NCBI GenBank assembly: GCA_013176395.1 | Contig: JABMLP010000033.1 | Span: 238,391 to 302,390, forward strand | Length of the DNA stretch: 64,000 nt | Reading direction: 5' to 3' | Source of the DNA: Venturia oleaginea | Taxonomy: Eukaryota > Ascomycota > Dothideomycetes > Venturiales > Venturiaceae | Part shown: piece after piece, positions 14,120-24,223 of the stretch | Numbering within the stretch: position 1 is the first letter of the stretch | Layout of the letters: the number at the start of each line of letters is the position of its first letter | Position numbers and translations under genes: made by a program | The notes under the pieces: model-generated | The model's database searches: none | What the model was told of the DNA's origin: nothing | The model's input: only the letters and a program-made list of their open reading frames with translations

Positions 14120-15649
14120 CTAGCGCCTATTCATCCTTGTGCGCATTCTCGTCATTCTCCCCTTGGAGACCGCCGCATTATCGTCCTCATGCGGTGGATC
14201 CTCAGTCTCTCGGTCATAGGCGCCCTGCCATTCTGCCAACCTCAATGGCGGACCATCTCGCTCGGGGTGATCCTGGTGGTAGAGCCTGAGCAGCTTTTGT
14301 GAGTTCTTAAAGCTCTTAGCATCATACCATGTATTATTTGGGTCCCAACCTTTCCATGATACCATGTATTGTAGCTTTTGTCAGTGAATACGGCTTCCAA
14401 GGATGGCCTCAACCTCCCACTCGACATGGCTGTGCACTTCGAAGGCATCATTTGGATCGTTGGTATTGATTTGATCCGGGAGCCCCTCTGTAGCCGCTTT
14501 CCTCAATCGATCAGAGTGAAAAACATTGTCTATCTTGTACAATTGTGGTATCTGAACCTCCCAACTATGTCCTTTTTTTCCAATGATAGGAAATGGGCCT
14601 ACCACAGGGTTATCCAACTTGTCAGACGGTCGATCAGTGCGTCAGGCTCTCTTGGTGACGTACACCATATCGCCCATGCCTGTGGTGTCGTCAAAGCCGA
14701 AGTCTTTAGGCCTGCGCTTCTTGTTTGCCTGCAGAGATTGCCGCTGTTGGGCCTTGAAGAGTTGAGTCTTTGCGAAGTTCCATGCCTCGTACATACGAGT
14801 GGAGTAACGTTGTGCTTCCCCGCGATTGAGCTTCTCAAGCGACGATTGTCCTTTCATTGGCTTGTGAGCCTCCCAATCGTAATGCATTCTAGGCACAAAA
14901 CCCATTTCAACCTCCGATGGCGATAAGCCCGTAGACTCATGAGGTGCCGACGCTGCAGCGAAGTCCATTGCAGGTAACAGCTCAGACCAATTGTCTTGGT
15001 AATGATTGACTAAGATCCTTAGTTTCTGTTGCAATGCCTGGTTGACGATCTCAGTCTGGCCATCAGTTTGAGCATATTCTGAGGTACTCTTACGCAATTG
15101 GATGCCCAGAATAAGGCTCAATTCGTCCCAGAACTGCGACACAAATCTAGGATCCCGATCGCTGACAATAGTATCAGGCAGCCCATAGATGCGGTAGAGG
15201 TGTTTGTACTACAGCCATGCAGCATCTTTGGCCTTCACTTCCTTGTGACATGGTAGGGAAGGGAGAAAGGGCGCTTTCCTAGACGATCCACTACTAACAT
15301 GACATTGTCATATCCGTGCTTGTCTTTGTTGAGGGACATGAAGTCCATTGAAACGTGCTGCCAGGGCCTCTCAGGTATTGGCGATGGTTTCAGCAATCCC
15401 GAAGTCTTGTCCCTAGGAACTGATGATCTCCTGCAATCCTGGCATGCCGCAATATATTGATCAATGTCTGCATTCATCCGCGGCCAGTAAAACTGCCGTG
15501 CGACAATCTTTCGAGTTTTGTTGCGGCCAGGGTGGGCAGATGGTAATGTTGTATGTACTTCATCAAGTAGCTTTCGGCGGAGTTGATCATTCTCTGGAAT
15601 AAAAAGGCGACCCTGGTGTAATAGGAGTCCATCTTCAAGGCGGAGAGTC
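14120..15649 (-). pseudogene. Gypsy-1 integrase and chromodomain, frameshifted
   Basis: Continuation of pol after the Copia insertion. The N-terminal part (15649-15235) has the integrase zinc motif (HPGRNKTRKIVARQFYWPR then CQDCRR) and the first catalytic Asp in SMDFMSLNKDKHG. A frameshift near 15235 interrupts the core around the second Asp. The frame at 15142-14642 resumes with EYAQTDGQTEIVNQ, which includes the glutamate. Then come GPFPI...VQIP...HSDRLRK and a chromodomain-like end (MVSWKGWDPNNTWYD, 14365 onward) in another frame. Family knowledge: the chromodomain steers integration toward heterochromatin. At least three frameshifts make this copy inactive. Confidence 0.87.
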
Positions 15650-15857
15650 TCTTGAATGATACACAGTGAAAAGATGAGGAGGATTAAGGATTGCATGAGG
15701 TTCATAATGAACCGGTGACCGAGCGATAGTTATACAGATGTGATTGCTTTGAAATCAAAAGACGGGTACATGATTCCGACGGCTGTATGCCACCGATATC
15801 CACTTCGCGGCTAACTGAAATTGTGGTATCATCCAACAGCGGCTGTATCATCTAACA
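15650..15857 (-). repeat. 3' LTR of the Copia element
   Basis: 208 bp, from TGTTAGATGATACA at 15857 to TCATTCAAGA at 15650 (minus strand). The ends are near-inverted repeats (TGTTAGATGATACA / TGTATCATTCAAGA). Confidence 0.92.
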
Positions 15858-15911
15858 CACCCTCTCAGGGCTAGCCTCAGGCCTGACATGACATAGACAA
15901 GTGGTGATACT

Positions 15912-16674
15912 TCAGTCCTTGGTGTTGAGGTTTGGTGAAGCCTGATTGGCTGGTTTTGGTGTGGTTGTTGGAGGTGATTTTGCCAATACCTTGATGACGT
16001 GCTCGACGTCAACCATATTGAGTTGAGATAAGAAGTTTTGATGTTGTTGAGGGCTCAGGATTTTCGTCATTCCATCAGCGATCATCATAGCAGTGGATAT
16101 CCAGATAACAATAATGAGAGAGGCTTGAACCTGTTGGCGGAGCCACATTTGGTGGATGTCGACGTGACGTAACCGAGTGACTAGTTTTGGAGATTCATGG
16201 TTCATTAGTTTGACTGTCTGCTGGTTGTCGCAGTGGATGATTGTAGGCTCTTGAGGGTTAAATCTGATAGCTTCAAAGAAGCGGTTCCACCACATCATTT
16301 CGCGTGAAGCTCCAGAAAGAGCGAGGAGTTCAGCTTCAGTGGTAGAAGTTGATACTGTTTTTTGTTTGGTGGCTCTCCAGTCAATAAGCCCACCGTAAAG
16401 GCTGAACGTGAAGCCTTCACTGCTGCGGCGGGTGGCGATATCATCGGCGAAAGATGCATCAGAATGACATGAAAAGACGTTCTCAGTTTTGAGGCCATTG
16501 AACTGAATTGAGAGGTACCGAGAGTGATATAGATAGATGATGACTTGGTCTGCGGCGTCAGAGCACTGCTGGCTGGGGTTTTGCAGATGTTCTGAAAGGA
16601 GAGAGACTGATTTGGCGATGTCGGGTCTTGTGATTGTGGCTGCGAAGTTGATAGATCCAACCTTCTGTTGATAG
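15912..16674 (-). pseudogene. Copia pol remnant: RT end and RNase H
   Basis: One uninterrupted minus-strand frame from about 16674 to the stop at 15912. It begins YQQKVGSINFAATITRPDI (the RT/RNase H linker) and runs through SDASFADD, GGLIDWRATKQKTVSTST-TEAE, DNQQTVKL and RHVDIHQMWLRQQV, ending in ADGMTKIL. RNase H acidic positions D, E and D are all present, so decay has been slight. The front of pol is missing. Confidence 0.88.
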
Positions 16675-16679
16675 ACAAA

Positions 16680-17124
16680 GATGAACTGCGTATGCAGCGG
16701 AGACGTTGGCGTAGATTTTGTTTTTCAGCTCCTTCATTGCCTTAACTTTCAAGTCGTGCTCAACTTTTTCAATCTTGAAAACACCCAATTCGTACTCAAA
16801 TTCCCACCGTTTTGCCGCGTTGTCAGGAATGCCAATTGTTGCTGGCGTAAGGCCAACGTCGACGGGTAGTGGGGCCCTTCGGAGGTACAACAGAGGTTGC
16901 TCTGTATAGGCTTGAGCAGGGGGAGGGTTCTGGGCTTGCTGAGATGGAGTAAGAGCAATAGGTTTGGGCTCAAAATCTGGATCAATGTATTCCCAAAGAT
17001 TGTCGGTAATTGCTATTTGACGAATCCAATCGCGGAAGGCGTTCCACTTTGTAGGGTCCGAAAGGAAGATTTCAAGGGAGTCTCCCTTGAGCTTTGACGA
17101 TGCTAATGCAGCTGACATCGTCAT
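16680..17124 (-). pseudogene. Copia gag N-terminal remnant
   Basis: Starts MTMSAALASSKLKGD and continues LSDPTKWNAFRDWIRQIA and WEYIDPD, a typical start of fungal Copia gag. It stays open through KNKIYANVSAAYAVH and then hits the deletion junction near 16680. Beyond that it reads out of frame into the RNase H segment. No zinc knuckle remains. Confidence 0.85.
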
Positions 17125-17305
17125 GGTGGTGGGCGGGGATCTTTTCGTATATTCCGAGAGGATGTTGGATCGATGGCAGAATCGTTGTAAACACTGAAAG
17201 ATGGGCTTAATGGGACTAGCGTGTATGGGGTTTGATAGAGGGGGTTGTATCAATACACGGCGGTGAAACCAGAAAGGGTAAGGTGTGTTTACGAGGGTAG
17301 GCAAG

Positions 17306-17318
17306 CCGGGCTCATAAC
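17306..17318 (-). promoter_or_regulatory. Copia primer-binding site, initiator tRNA-Met half-molecule type
   Basis: Directly inside the 5' LTR the minus strand reads GTTATGAGCCCGG. This is complementary to the anticodon stem-loop region of eukaryotic initiator tRNA-Met (GGGCUCAUAAC), as known for Drosophila copia, and not to a tRNA 3' end. Confidence 0.7.
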
Positions 17319-17527
17319 TCTTGAATGATACACAGTGAAAAGATGAGGAGGATTAAGGATTGCTATGAGGTTCATAATGAACCGGTGACCGAGCGATAGT
17401 TATACAGATGTGATTGCTTTGAAATCAAAAGACGGGTACATGATTCCGACGGCTGTATGCCACCGATATCCACTTCGCGGCTAACTGAAATTGTGGTATC
17501 ATCCAACAGCGGCTGTATCATCTAACA
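17319..17527 (-). repeat. 5' LTR of the Copia element
   Basis: 209 bp, with one extra T relative to 15650-15857 (GGATTGCTATGAGG here, GGATTGCATGAGG there). This near-identity marks the youngest insertion in the left half of the block. Confidence 0.92.
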
Positions 17528-17532
17528 GAGTC

Positions 17533-20441
17533 GTATGGTCATCGCTAGCGACGTCTCTCAACTGCTGCAGTGATTGTGCGGTCCGATTGGCGTTGAGTAG
17601 CTGGTCCACTAGGTGTAGCTGTTCTGCGTTGATGTTAAGCGCCTGGATCTGGGCACCAATCTGGTCATCTTTGATGAGCTGTATTGTGCGGGCTGCGTTG
17701 GCAATTGCCTTTTGTGACTTCAGTTCATCCGATTTCCGTGACAGGGCATCTGCAATGGTGTTTTCCTTGCCAGGGCGGTAGACAATAGTAAAGTCATAGT
17801 TACAGATAACCTCTGACCATCGAGCTTGTCGTGCGTTCAACATCCTCTTGGTGGTAAAGTATTCCAGTGCGCGGTGGTCAGTAATAGCCACAAATGGCTG
17901 CTGCAAACCTCTCAAACATGCGCTCCATTCTTCAAGGCCTTTGATTAATGCCAGTAGTTCCTTGTCGTGAATCTCGTAGTTCAGCTCGTGTACGTTCATT
18001 GTCTTGCTGAAGAAGGCTACTGGGTGCCATTGGTTATCTTTTCCTTTTTGAGATAGGACACCTGCAACTACTCCGTCAGAAGCATCAGTTTCCATCCGAG
18101 TTAGTAGCAAAGGGTCGTACAATGCGAGGACTGGCGCAGAGGTAAGGGCTTGCTTTAGCATATCAAAAGCTTCTATACACTCTTCGTTGAAATCAAAGAT
18201 GTGTCCTTAGCGAGTAAGCCGAATCAATGGGCGGGCCATCCTGCCAAAGTTCTCGATAAATCTCCGATAGAAGTTGCAGAAGCCAATGAAGCTTTGAACT
18301 TGTTTGACGGTGCGGGGCTGCTTCCAGTACTTAACAACAGCAATCTTGTCCGGTTCAACCCTGATGCCTTCGGTGCTGATGATGAAGCCTAGGTACTTGG
18401 TTTCAGTAACATCGAACTCACTCTTTTTGATGTCACATTGTAAGCCTGCAGCGCGCAGTCTTTCAAGCACCTTGTGACCGTGCTCTGTGTGCTGCAATAG
18501 GTCTTCCGAGAAGATGAGGATATCATCAAGGTATGCGGTGCAGAAGTCGTCAAGATATTCCACTAGGATCGTATTCATGTACTTCTGCCAGGTAGCAGGG
18601 CCATTAACCAGTCCCTCCATCATGACTTTGCATTTGAAACTTCCATATCGGATGCGAAAAGTGGTGAGATCCTCAGATGCTGGATCTAGCCTGATCCGGT
18701 GAAAGGCCTGGCGAATGTCTAGCTTGGTAAAGACCTTAGCTTTTGACAGACGTGCTCTAGTCTCAGTAATTAGTGGAATGGGATACCTATCCTTCTTGGT
18801 CAGAGCATTGAGTTTACGGTAGTCAATACAGAAGCGGAACTTCTGCTTCTCACCCACCGGCGTGGGCTTCTTGACGATGATTACAGACAATGCGAATGGG
18901 GATGTGCTTGTCTCAATAAAACCTGAGTCAAGATTCTTCAGTAGCCATTCTTTGACGAAGTTCAGCTCATCCAATGACATGTTGTACAGAGGGCAGAATC
19001 CAGGCGAAGCCTTGCCTCCACTTTCTAGTTCAATGACATGGTCAACACCTTCTTTGTAGGTTGCCAATCGATTCGAGTCTGCTTCTGAAAAGACATCCTT
19101 AAACTTTGCATGCTTTGCCGGTAGCTTGTTGTCAATGAGCTCCTTCATGTTCGCAGACTCATCTACAGGTAGTCGCCCATCCAATGATGCCAACGATAGC
19201 CTTAATCGCTGTGCATGGTCTTCAGGCGAGTCTCCTTTGGCTTCAGCTTGCTGCTGCGTCAGTTCACATATACGGAGCTCAACCTCATGCAATGATATGG
19301 AGCCTGCGATGGCTTCCTTATCTTTTAAAGTTAGTCGAAATCCTGCAGCGCTGATGAGGCAGAAATCAACTCGGTCTTCTGAATACCAGGATCTGGTGCG
19401 ATGGTCAAACTCCAATGCCTCAATCTCCACCTGATAGTTGCTCCTCTTGAGCTCCTTATCCATTATGTTGTATCCCCGGGCTCTACTTCATTGGAAAGAG
19501 TCTCCATAGCTGACGTACAGCTCTTCATTTTCATCCTCTTCGCTGTCAGTGCTATCCTCGAAATCAGATAGGTCTGAGCATCCACTGTCGGAATCGCTGT
19601 CAGGGTAGTCCTCATTAGGATCTTCTTTGACTGTTGGAGGTGGTGCTGGCGTGGTAATCTCGCGTAGAGTTGGCGTCAGTTTCGTGTTCTGCGGAACTGA
19701 GGGCTGGTCCAAGGCCAAAGTCAAGTCAACTGGCCCATTCTGAGTCAATTTGCGCAGTCTTTTCGAAAAGGTATTGTCCAAATTAGGCCTAGCCTGTCCT
19801 GCTTGATGCCTGACCTGGCTAAGCCGTCCAACTTGATTCCTCCTATCCTGCAGTTTCATTGCCTGCTCCCGATTATTGATGTCCTTTTGGATTGCGCTGA
19901 CATTGATAGCTTCCGCTGGTATGTATGCATTGTCTTCCACCATAACCCTTCGCTGGAGAGGAGCTACTTTAGGCCTTGATTCTGGCCAGTGCAATCGATG
20001 GCGCTTGCAGTCCGGGGAGATATCATTGTATGCCAACCATGTCCTGCCTAAAATCACATCGTGGTGTCCTAATGTCACCTCCAAGAAGGGAACATTGTAC
20101 TCTTGCCTGCCATCCAATTCTATGTGTAGCAGCGTCGCATGTGTGATGCCTTCCTCCTTGTGGTCCTGGTATCCGGTGGCCTTGGCTGGCTTCTCAAGAG
20201 GTCGTCGCTCAACCTGAGGGAACCGTGAGAATAATCGCGCTGCACACTTGCGGTCCATGAAGGCGTAGCCGTTGGCTCCTGTATCAATCAGTGCCCGGAG
20301 AGTGACTTCCATTCCATTAAAGTAGACAACGATGTCAAAGATAAAGGCAGGGCCGCCAAACATCTTTGAAAGATTCAGTTCATGCACCATGTAACGATAC
20401 TCAATGTCTCTGTTACTGGGACCCGGTGTGGTGACTTCCAC
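17533..20441 (-). pseudogene. Gypsy-1 pol: protease, reverse transcriptase, RNase H
   Basis: Protease motif ALIDTGANGYAF lies near residue 50 of the frame starting at 20441, with ILGRTW downstream. The frame carries an in-frame TGA at 19490-19488 and continues in the same frame to RT: FRFCIDYRKLNALTKKDRYP, KLDIRQAFHRI and the catalytic YLDD, then YLGFIIST. A second in-frame stop (TAA, about 18207) precedes the RNase H, which shows METDASDGVV, ELNYEIHDKELL, TDHRALEYF and ADALSRK. The frame ends at the Copia insertion and resumes at 15649. Both breaks are nonsense codons without frameshift. Confidence 0.9.
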
Positions 20442-20446
20442 CGAGC

Positions 20447-22039
20447 CTAGTCGTTCAAAGGCAGCTCAGCAACCACTCCATTTAACTGTAAGGCGGTGAT
20501 TGTAGTAGCTTGGCAATTTCGTTGTTGGTGACCTTCCTGCTTACATTTGAAGCACATGTTTTCTCGAGTCAGTTGAACAGCTTCTTCGAAGGTTAGGCCA
20601 AAATCCTTGAACTTGTTGAATCCGGTGTCTCGTTGCTCAAAGCGACCACCTCCGCTGCTAGAGGAGTTGGCCAAGTCTGCTGTTGTTGAATCCTCTATTG
20701 TTGAATCCTCTATTGTTGAATCCTCTATTCCTGAATCCTCCATTCTGGCCATTGTTGCATCCATTCTGGCGATTGCCATTGCCGTTGTTGTTGGTGTTGT
20801 CCTTAGGCTTTTCATTGCGCCTGCGCAGTTGGTCCTCATCATATGTCTTCTTGTATGTGCGGCTTAATGCAGTGGCGGCATTGCAGAGTTGCTAGTAGGT
20901 AACTGAGTAGTCTCCGACTTCTCGTGCTAGGCCTCTCGCCAATGCAGAGTAGAGTCTATCAACCATTTCACGCTTCATGATCTTACTGATGTTGTCCGCA
21001 CCTGTGAGGCCTTCAGTGAGTCCAGAGACCGCTGCCTTGTATTCAAAATCATTCTTGAATTCAGTGAAATCCTGAGATGGCTTCGTCAACAGTGTCTTGA
21101 ATGATTGCCGCGCGTTGTTTGCCTCGAATGGATCCACAAATCTGGTATCCAGCACAAGGTAGAGGTCTTCCTTTATCAGCTCGCTGTAGGTCTTACCCAA
21201 TGTTCCGGGTAGAATCAGGAGCGCATTCTTTGTGGCTTCTCCTGTGACTGATATCATGATCAGGGCTTTCTGTGCGACGAGCTCATTTCTTCTGCGTCAA
21301 TTTTGAGATCGATGCTTGACTTCCACTGTTTATATTCTATCGATGTAGCGCTATCCTTGAGGTCCTTTGGCATGGGCATCTTGGTCCGGCTTCCACCACC
21401 ACGGTTGGAGACAATGCTGTCATCGGTTTCTCCATTCATCTTGCGCGCCTTGAGGGCATTGAATTTCTGTGTCAAGTCGGTGTGTTCATCGAATTCCTTG
21501 GAGCGCATATTCTTTTCCGCTTGGAGGTCTGATATAAGTCCTAATACTTGCTGCTGCAAGCCTTCCACCTCTTGAGTACGCTGGCTTACTTGGTCAAGGG
21601 CTATATTCAGCTCATTCTGTTTTCCCGCCACCTTTGCGTTGCAGACGGTGGTCTCGTTTGCTAGTAGGGTAGCGCCCTGTGTTTTCATGTTTTTGAGTGT
21701 CTTTCCTAGCACGTTGATTTGGTCGGTCTTGACTGCAGAGCTCTTGTATGCCAGGACGATTGTTTCTAATGCTAGGGATGGGTCTGCAGTAATAGCTTCT
21801 TGTAGGTTGTCTACCGTCAAAGCCCATGTCTTCTTGCTACCAGTACTATCCGTGAGTGAGAATTCGAGAGGAGCCGTAACCTTGTTATCCAGATGGGCCA
21901 GGCGCTTGTCGTAATCATCTTGAAGTATGGCTGCTTTCGATTCTTCAATGGCATCCCAATCCTCTGCTGATTCTCCGGTAAGGACCTCGTCTCTCAACTT
22001 GGTGAGCTCAGTTTCTCCTGCGAAGAATCTATCCGCCAT
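20447..22039 (-). pseudogene. Gypsy-1 gag, three broken pieces
   Basis: Starts MADRFFAGETELTKLRDEV at 22039. The first piece (to 21260) has a coiled-coil-like stretch (NELNIALDQVSQRTQEVEGL). A frameshift near 21270 leads into the capsid-like region (21257-20892). A third piece (20842-20447) carries a minisatellite-encoded segment and the CCHC zinc knuckle CFKCKQEGHQQRNC that binds genomic RNA. Pieces two and three are in different frames. Confidence 0.85.
20685..20744 (-). repeat. 15-bp minisatellite inside Gypsy-1 gag
   Basis: Three perfect copies of GTTGAATCCTCTATT and one degenerate copy. The 15-bp unit preserves frame, so copy number can change without breaking gag. Confidence 0.92.
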
Positions 22040-22378
22040 AATGCTGCTTGGGTTTCTCTTTCTGCTTGGATACATGTTCGTTTCGTACGAGGGTTGCGAT
22101 CCGTGGATGGCTTGCTTTTTTGCGGTTTCTGGCGGTCCTTGAACGGCTTTTGCTTCGATACTTGAAAAGATACGCTCTTACAGTGTTTGCTTGCGGTGCC
22201 TCGTGCGTGAGGGCTTTTGCGATATACGAGGTATTGCTGTTGCTAGACAAAAGGCTTTGTCCGTATGCTGTTTCCGGTGTCAAATTGACGGCTATCCAAG
22301 TATGCGACTTGCGACAGCGGGGATACGTCTTTGTACAAGACGCTGACCTTCCCAGGTAGATGTATTGACCGTAAATAA

Positions 22379-22542
22379 TGTCACGGCAGCGATAGGATGT
22401 ATAGAATGAACTAGGGTTCTAAGAACTGAGTGTGATAATAGAATATACGGTAGGGAGCGAGTTACTACGAGGGCGCGAAGATATCGCGCCTTAGCCACAA
22501 TGTGGCTAAGCCGATACGCCCGAGCCACGTCGTGCCGTCACA
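22379..22542 (-). repeat. 5' LTR of Gypsy-1
   Basis: 164 bp with TGTGACGG...CCGTGACA ends on the minus strand. Two bases inside the element (22368-22376) the minus strand reads ATTTACGGT, complementary to ACCGTAAAT in the 3' LTR (plus-strand 13805-13813). This fits a self-priming site. Confidence 0.88.
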
Positions 22543-22614
22543 GTACGGATTAGCCAAATCCAGCTAGATTACTTTGACCCATAGCCTGTTATGGGCATGG
22601 CCCATGGTTGGTAT

Positions 22615-24029
22615 GTCTCCGCTCCCTCTATCAATGAGTTTGAGGAGAGGAGATGGCAGCAGGAGCGCAGAACAACCGTTTTGAGCCTCTATCATCAGAA
22701 TTATCATCTCCATCGCCTCAATTAAGCCGAACCATCTCCACACCGTCGCAATCCAACACTGCCCAACATTACCGCACCATCGCTTTACGTGTCGCAACAT
22801 TTCCCCAACCATGGGATGATAATAACGTGCCTATAAAACAGCTAGCAACCTGTGGCTTCATATATTTGGGAAAGAAGACACCGGCGAAGACTTGTGTTAC
22901 TGCCATGTCTGTGACGAAGCAATTGGAGTAGGACAACCGGAAGAACCTACCACCAACAATGACCTCCTACACCTACACAATTCCGAATGCCTTCTTGCCG
23001 ATACACTATACGACATTCTCATCGATTGCGATTTCTATTTGCTCCTGCTGCCACTCCTGCTGCCACTCCTGCCACTACTCCTGCCGCCGCTCCCACCGTC
23101 GCTCCTACCACCGCCCCCGCTGGCCCTCCGGCCACTCCTCCTACCACTTTCGCTACCACATCCTCTCCAGAACACGTCCTCCAACAAAACCAAGCCAACA
23201 GCCTATACTATCCACACACACAACTGGCGCAATCTCAAACTTCCGCGACAACTGTACAATACCAGTCATCATCACATTCAATCCCGTCGTCTCCGCCGCT
23301 GACTACCGCCCTACCTAAGCCATCATACGCGTCCGTTGCAGCATCTCCTCCTAAGAAAAACCAGAAGTCACCGCCGTCTACCACACGCCATTCCCAACCT
23401 TACCGCTCCCCAGCATCACCAAGTCCACCGCGCTTCCAACCCCAAGAAACATCTTCCCCAATACATTCAGTAAAAGATCTCTCCCGTCGTTTCCATAACA
23501 GGCCAAGTCCGTTCTCCCAAGAACGACTTAATGCCCAACAACCAGTCATTCGAATCTTGCATGCTATCGCAGATCTTTTGGAGAGCCAGACGTACAAACC
23601 AGGACAAGGAACCTGGCTGTGCGACGGTCCTTAATCATCAAGTTGGAGCTGCCAACTAATTCTGCTCAGAGAAGGAACAGCCTCTATAATACTGACTCTT
23701 CGCATATGGACTCACTCATTGAGATAGTACCTATGCAAGCAGCAATCACAGATCCAATACCCCCTTTTTACTAACCGCTAGTTGCTGATTTTCTCAGTGC
23801 ATTAGCAAATGGTAAGTTGCGCCTTTTGTTTTTATTGTTGTTCTAGAGTTATTTCCGGTGTGGTATTAGAATATGCTGAGAAAATGCTTCTAAAAAAAAT
23901 AAAAAAATTATTTGGGCTTAGAATGAAGGGAGCGTTGACAGTTGGATAGAATGTATAATAGAGTGTCGGTAGTGTCCCCCTGGAGCCATACTGGCCCGAC
24001 GGGTGTATTGAATCCATCCATCCATCCAT
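22615..24029 (+). mobile_element. non-LTR retroposed element with a BIR-like ORF
   Basis: 1415 bp flanked by a perfect 14-bp direct repeat CCCATGGTTGGTAT (22601-22614 and 24030-24043). The 3' end is a short CATC repeat, as in LINEs whose tail is a microsatellite. A 38-nt leader precedes the ATG at 22653. I see no RT or endonuclease, so it must be mobilised in trans. Downstream of the ORF lies about 390 bp of non-coding sequence. Confidence 0.78.
22653..23634 (+). pseudogene. LINE ORF1-like protein with BIR-like zinc domain, frameshifted
   Basis: The N-terminal frame (from 22653) contains HYRTIALRVATFPQPW and LATCGFIYLGKK, which resemble the first half of a baculoviral IAP repeat. After a one-base shift near 22876 the second frame continues with CYCHVCDEAIGVG, PEEPTTNNDLLHLH and NSEC. 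This gives a C-x2-C-x19-H-x5-C zinc pattern close to the BIR consensus (C-x2-C-x16-H-x6-C). A second shift in a CTGCCACTC-type repeat (23041-23100) leads to a P/A/T-rich linker, then PSYASVAASPPKKN, a motif common in LINE ORF1, and a C-terminal helix (VIRILHAIADLLESQ). BIR domains bind peptides through one zinc. Whether this is a true BIR needs a profile search. Confidence 0.6.
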
Positions 24030-24223
24030 CCCATGGTTGGTATAGGCTAAGAGCCTAAGCCTGATTGAGCCTAGTATAGAGACAGAACCTCATTGAGGTT
24101 CTGTTAGTAGATACCTTCACTTCTTAACTGAATCTAAACAATCTTTGGCTACAAGTATGCTGCGTCTTTCCAGCTACCGTCCCGTAATATAGATTCAGTT
24201 CCTTACAAACCTAGGTGTACTTG

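Larger units (their letters stand above)
15650..17527 (-). mobile_element. internally deleted Copia element inserted in Gypsy-1
   Basis: A 1.88-kb Ty1/Copia derivative on the minus strand with 208/209-bp LTRs that differ, as I read them, by one inserted base. It is flanked by a perfect 5-bp target duplication GAGTC (15645-15649 and 17528-17532). Only the gag N-terminus and the RNase H end remain; protease, integrase and most of RT are deleted at about 16680. Removing the element and one GAGTC copy joins the Gypsy-1 RNase H and integrase frames without a shift. Confidence 0.93.
13758..22542 (-). mobile_element. Gypsy-1: degenerate chromodomain Ty3/Gypsy element
   Basis: LTR retrotransposon read on the minus strand: 5' LTR (22379-22542), gag, protease, RT, RNase H, Copia insertion, integrase, chromodomain, polypurine tract, 3' LTR (13758-13931). 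The LTRs share TGTGACGG...CCGTGACA ends but differ by several indels. The outer flanks (AACAT left, GTACG right) do not form a target duplication, so the element is old or a recombinant. Several stops and frameshifts break every gene. Confidence 0.9.
22587..24189 (+). repeat. 5' LTR of Gypsy-E3, split by a non-LTR insertion
   Basis: Inferred LTR of about 175 bp once the insert 22615-24029 and one copy of its duplicated target are removed. The start TGTTATGGG is taken by analogy with E5. It contains a 9-bp-arm hairpin (CAGAACCTC / GAGGTTCTG, 24082-24102). TAGATTCAGTT at 24190-24200 is the exact complement of AACTGAATCTA at 24126-24136, which marks the likely LTR end and self-priming site. No second LTR is available to fix the borders. 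Confidence 0.55.

Noticed and set aside
13758..22542. 5-bp target duplication around Gypsy-1
   Set aside because: The flanks AACAT and GTACG do not match.
22892..23302. Leucine/proline-rich 136-codon frame as a membrane protein
   Set aside because: It is the out-of-frame reading of the P/A/T repeat in the BIR-like ORF; only its first 50 codons are meaningful.
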